Below are positions 6,341 through 6,681 of a DNA stretch of 6,681 bases, one piece after another (position 1 is the first letter of the stretch; every line of letters starts with the position of its first letter). Made by a program: the position numbers and the translations under genes. The DNA is from Parafilimonas sp. (GTDB lineage: Bacteria; Bacteroidota; Bacteroidia; Chitinophagales; Chitinophagaceae), in the NCBI GenBank assembly GCA_025927795.1, contig JAICKT010000249.1, positions 1 through 6,681 on the forward strand, read 5' to 3'. Under the pieces are notes generated by a model, which did no database searches, was not told the DNA's origin, and worked only from the letters and a program-made list of their open reading frames with translations.

Positions 6341-6681
6341 TCACTATCTCTTAACCGGGGCAAGTGGTTTTCTTGGAAGTATAATCTATGCCGGTTTAAC
6401 CGCAAAAGATTTTAAGGTTACAAAGTTTGCCGGTGATATAACTTCAGCTATAAATTTAGATAGACACTTGGATACTGATGTGATTGTTCATGCTGCCGGC
6501 AAAGCGCATTTTGTTCCAAAAACTTTGCAGGAGCAAAAATTTTTTTATGATGTAAATTTTGAAGGAACGAAAAATTTGTGCACGGCTCTGGAAAAATTAA
6601 ACTTAAAACCAGCGTCGTTTATTTTTATAAGTACTGTTGCGGTGTATGGTGCTGATTCAGGAAACATGATATCGGAAAGCA
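6330..6681 (+). CDS. NAD-dependent epimerase/dehydratase (extended SDR), N-terminal part, cut by window end
   Basis: The reading frame opens at ATG 6330, 11 bases inside the end of the glycosyltransferase gene, and stays open to the edge, giving 117 complete residues. TGASGFLG (9-16) is the GxxGxxG nucleotide-binding loop. VIVHAAGKAHFVP (51-63) is the strand and loop typical of extended SDRs, NFEGTKNL (76-83) is the conserved Asn helix, and FISTVAVYG (99-107) carries the active-site Ser/Thr region. The catalytic YxxxK should lie just beyond the window. Only about 37 residues separate the GxxGxxG loop from the HAAG strand, shorter than in typical UDP-sugar epimerases, so the second Rossmann strand region is compact. 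In such loci relatives (for example WbpV) act as 4-epimerases or 4-keto-sugar reductases on UDP-amino sugars; which applies here cannot be told. A later ATG at 6337 is in another frame and stops after five codons, so it is not the start. Confidence 0.85.
   Translation, partial: MNHDHYLLTGASGFLGSIIYAGLTAKDFKVTKFAGDITSAINLDRHLDTDVIVHAAGKAHFVPKTLQEQKFFYDVNFEGTKNLCTALEKLNLKPASFIFISTVAVYGADSGNMISES

Noticed and set aside
6337..6354. ATGA overlap at 6337 as the start of the SDR gene
   Set aside because: That frame reads five codons and then TAA at 6352. The SDR motifs are in the frame opened by ATG 6330.

Overview
The window appears to come from a low-GC member of the Bacteroidota, probably environmental. 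Three things suggest this: strongly AT-rich coding DNA, start codons preceded by A/T-rich sequence without clear Shine-Dalgarno motifs, and protein families typical of exopolysaccharide or O-antigen loci in that phylum. The assignment is inferred from style, because no rRNA or other marker gene is present. All genes lie on the + strand and nearly every base is coding. I see no tRNA, rRNA, mobile element, CRISPR array, convincing promoter or terminator, and no gene-free stretch longer than 25 bases.

Layout: (1) 1-321, the C-terminal end of a probable sulfotransferase, cut by the left edge; (2) 347-2455, a two-domain oxidoreductase joining a zinc-less alcohol-dehydrogenase-type (MDR) module to a Gfo/Idh/MocA module; (3) 2458-3552, a non-hydrolysing UDP-GlcNAc 2-epimerase (WecB family); (4) 3553-5133, a heparinase II/III-family protein without a signal peptide; (5) 5144-6340, a GT4-family glycosyltransferase resembling WbuB; (6) 6330-6681, the first 117 residues of an extended-SDR NAD-dependent epimerase/dehydratase, cut by the right edge. 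Successive spacings are 25, 2, 0 and 10 bases and then an 11-base overlap, so this looks like one co-transcribed unit whose promoter and terminator both lie outside the window.

Together the genes describe the synthesis and tailoring of a surface or secreted polysaccharide. WecB would supply a ManNAc-type nucleotide sugar. The SDR and the bi-domain oxidoreductase would make or modify further sugars. The GT4 enzyme would build the repeat unit, probably on the inner face of the cytoplasmic membrane. The sulfotransferase may add sulfate. The heparinase-like protein is the least expected member: it is a lyase-fold protein inside a biosynthetic operon, with no export signal and no SusC/SusD-type degradation genes beside it.

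No family here is new. The interest lies in the combination (sulfotransferase, fused dehydrogenase pair, 2-epimerase, polysaccharide-lyase fold, GT4, SDR), which could make a sulfated, uronic-acid-containing or amino-sugar polymer. That last statement is a hypothesis.
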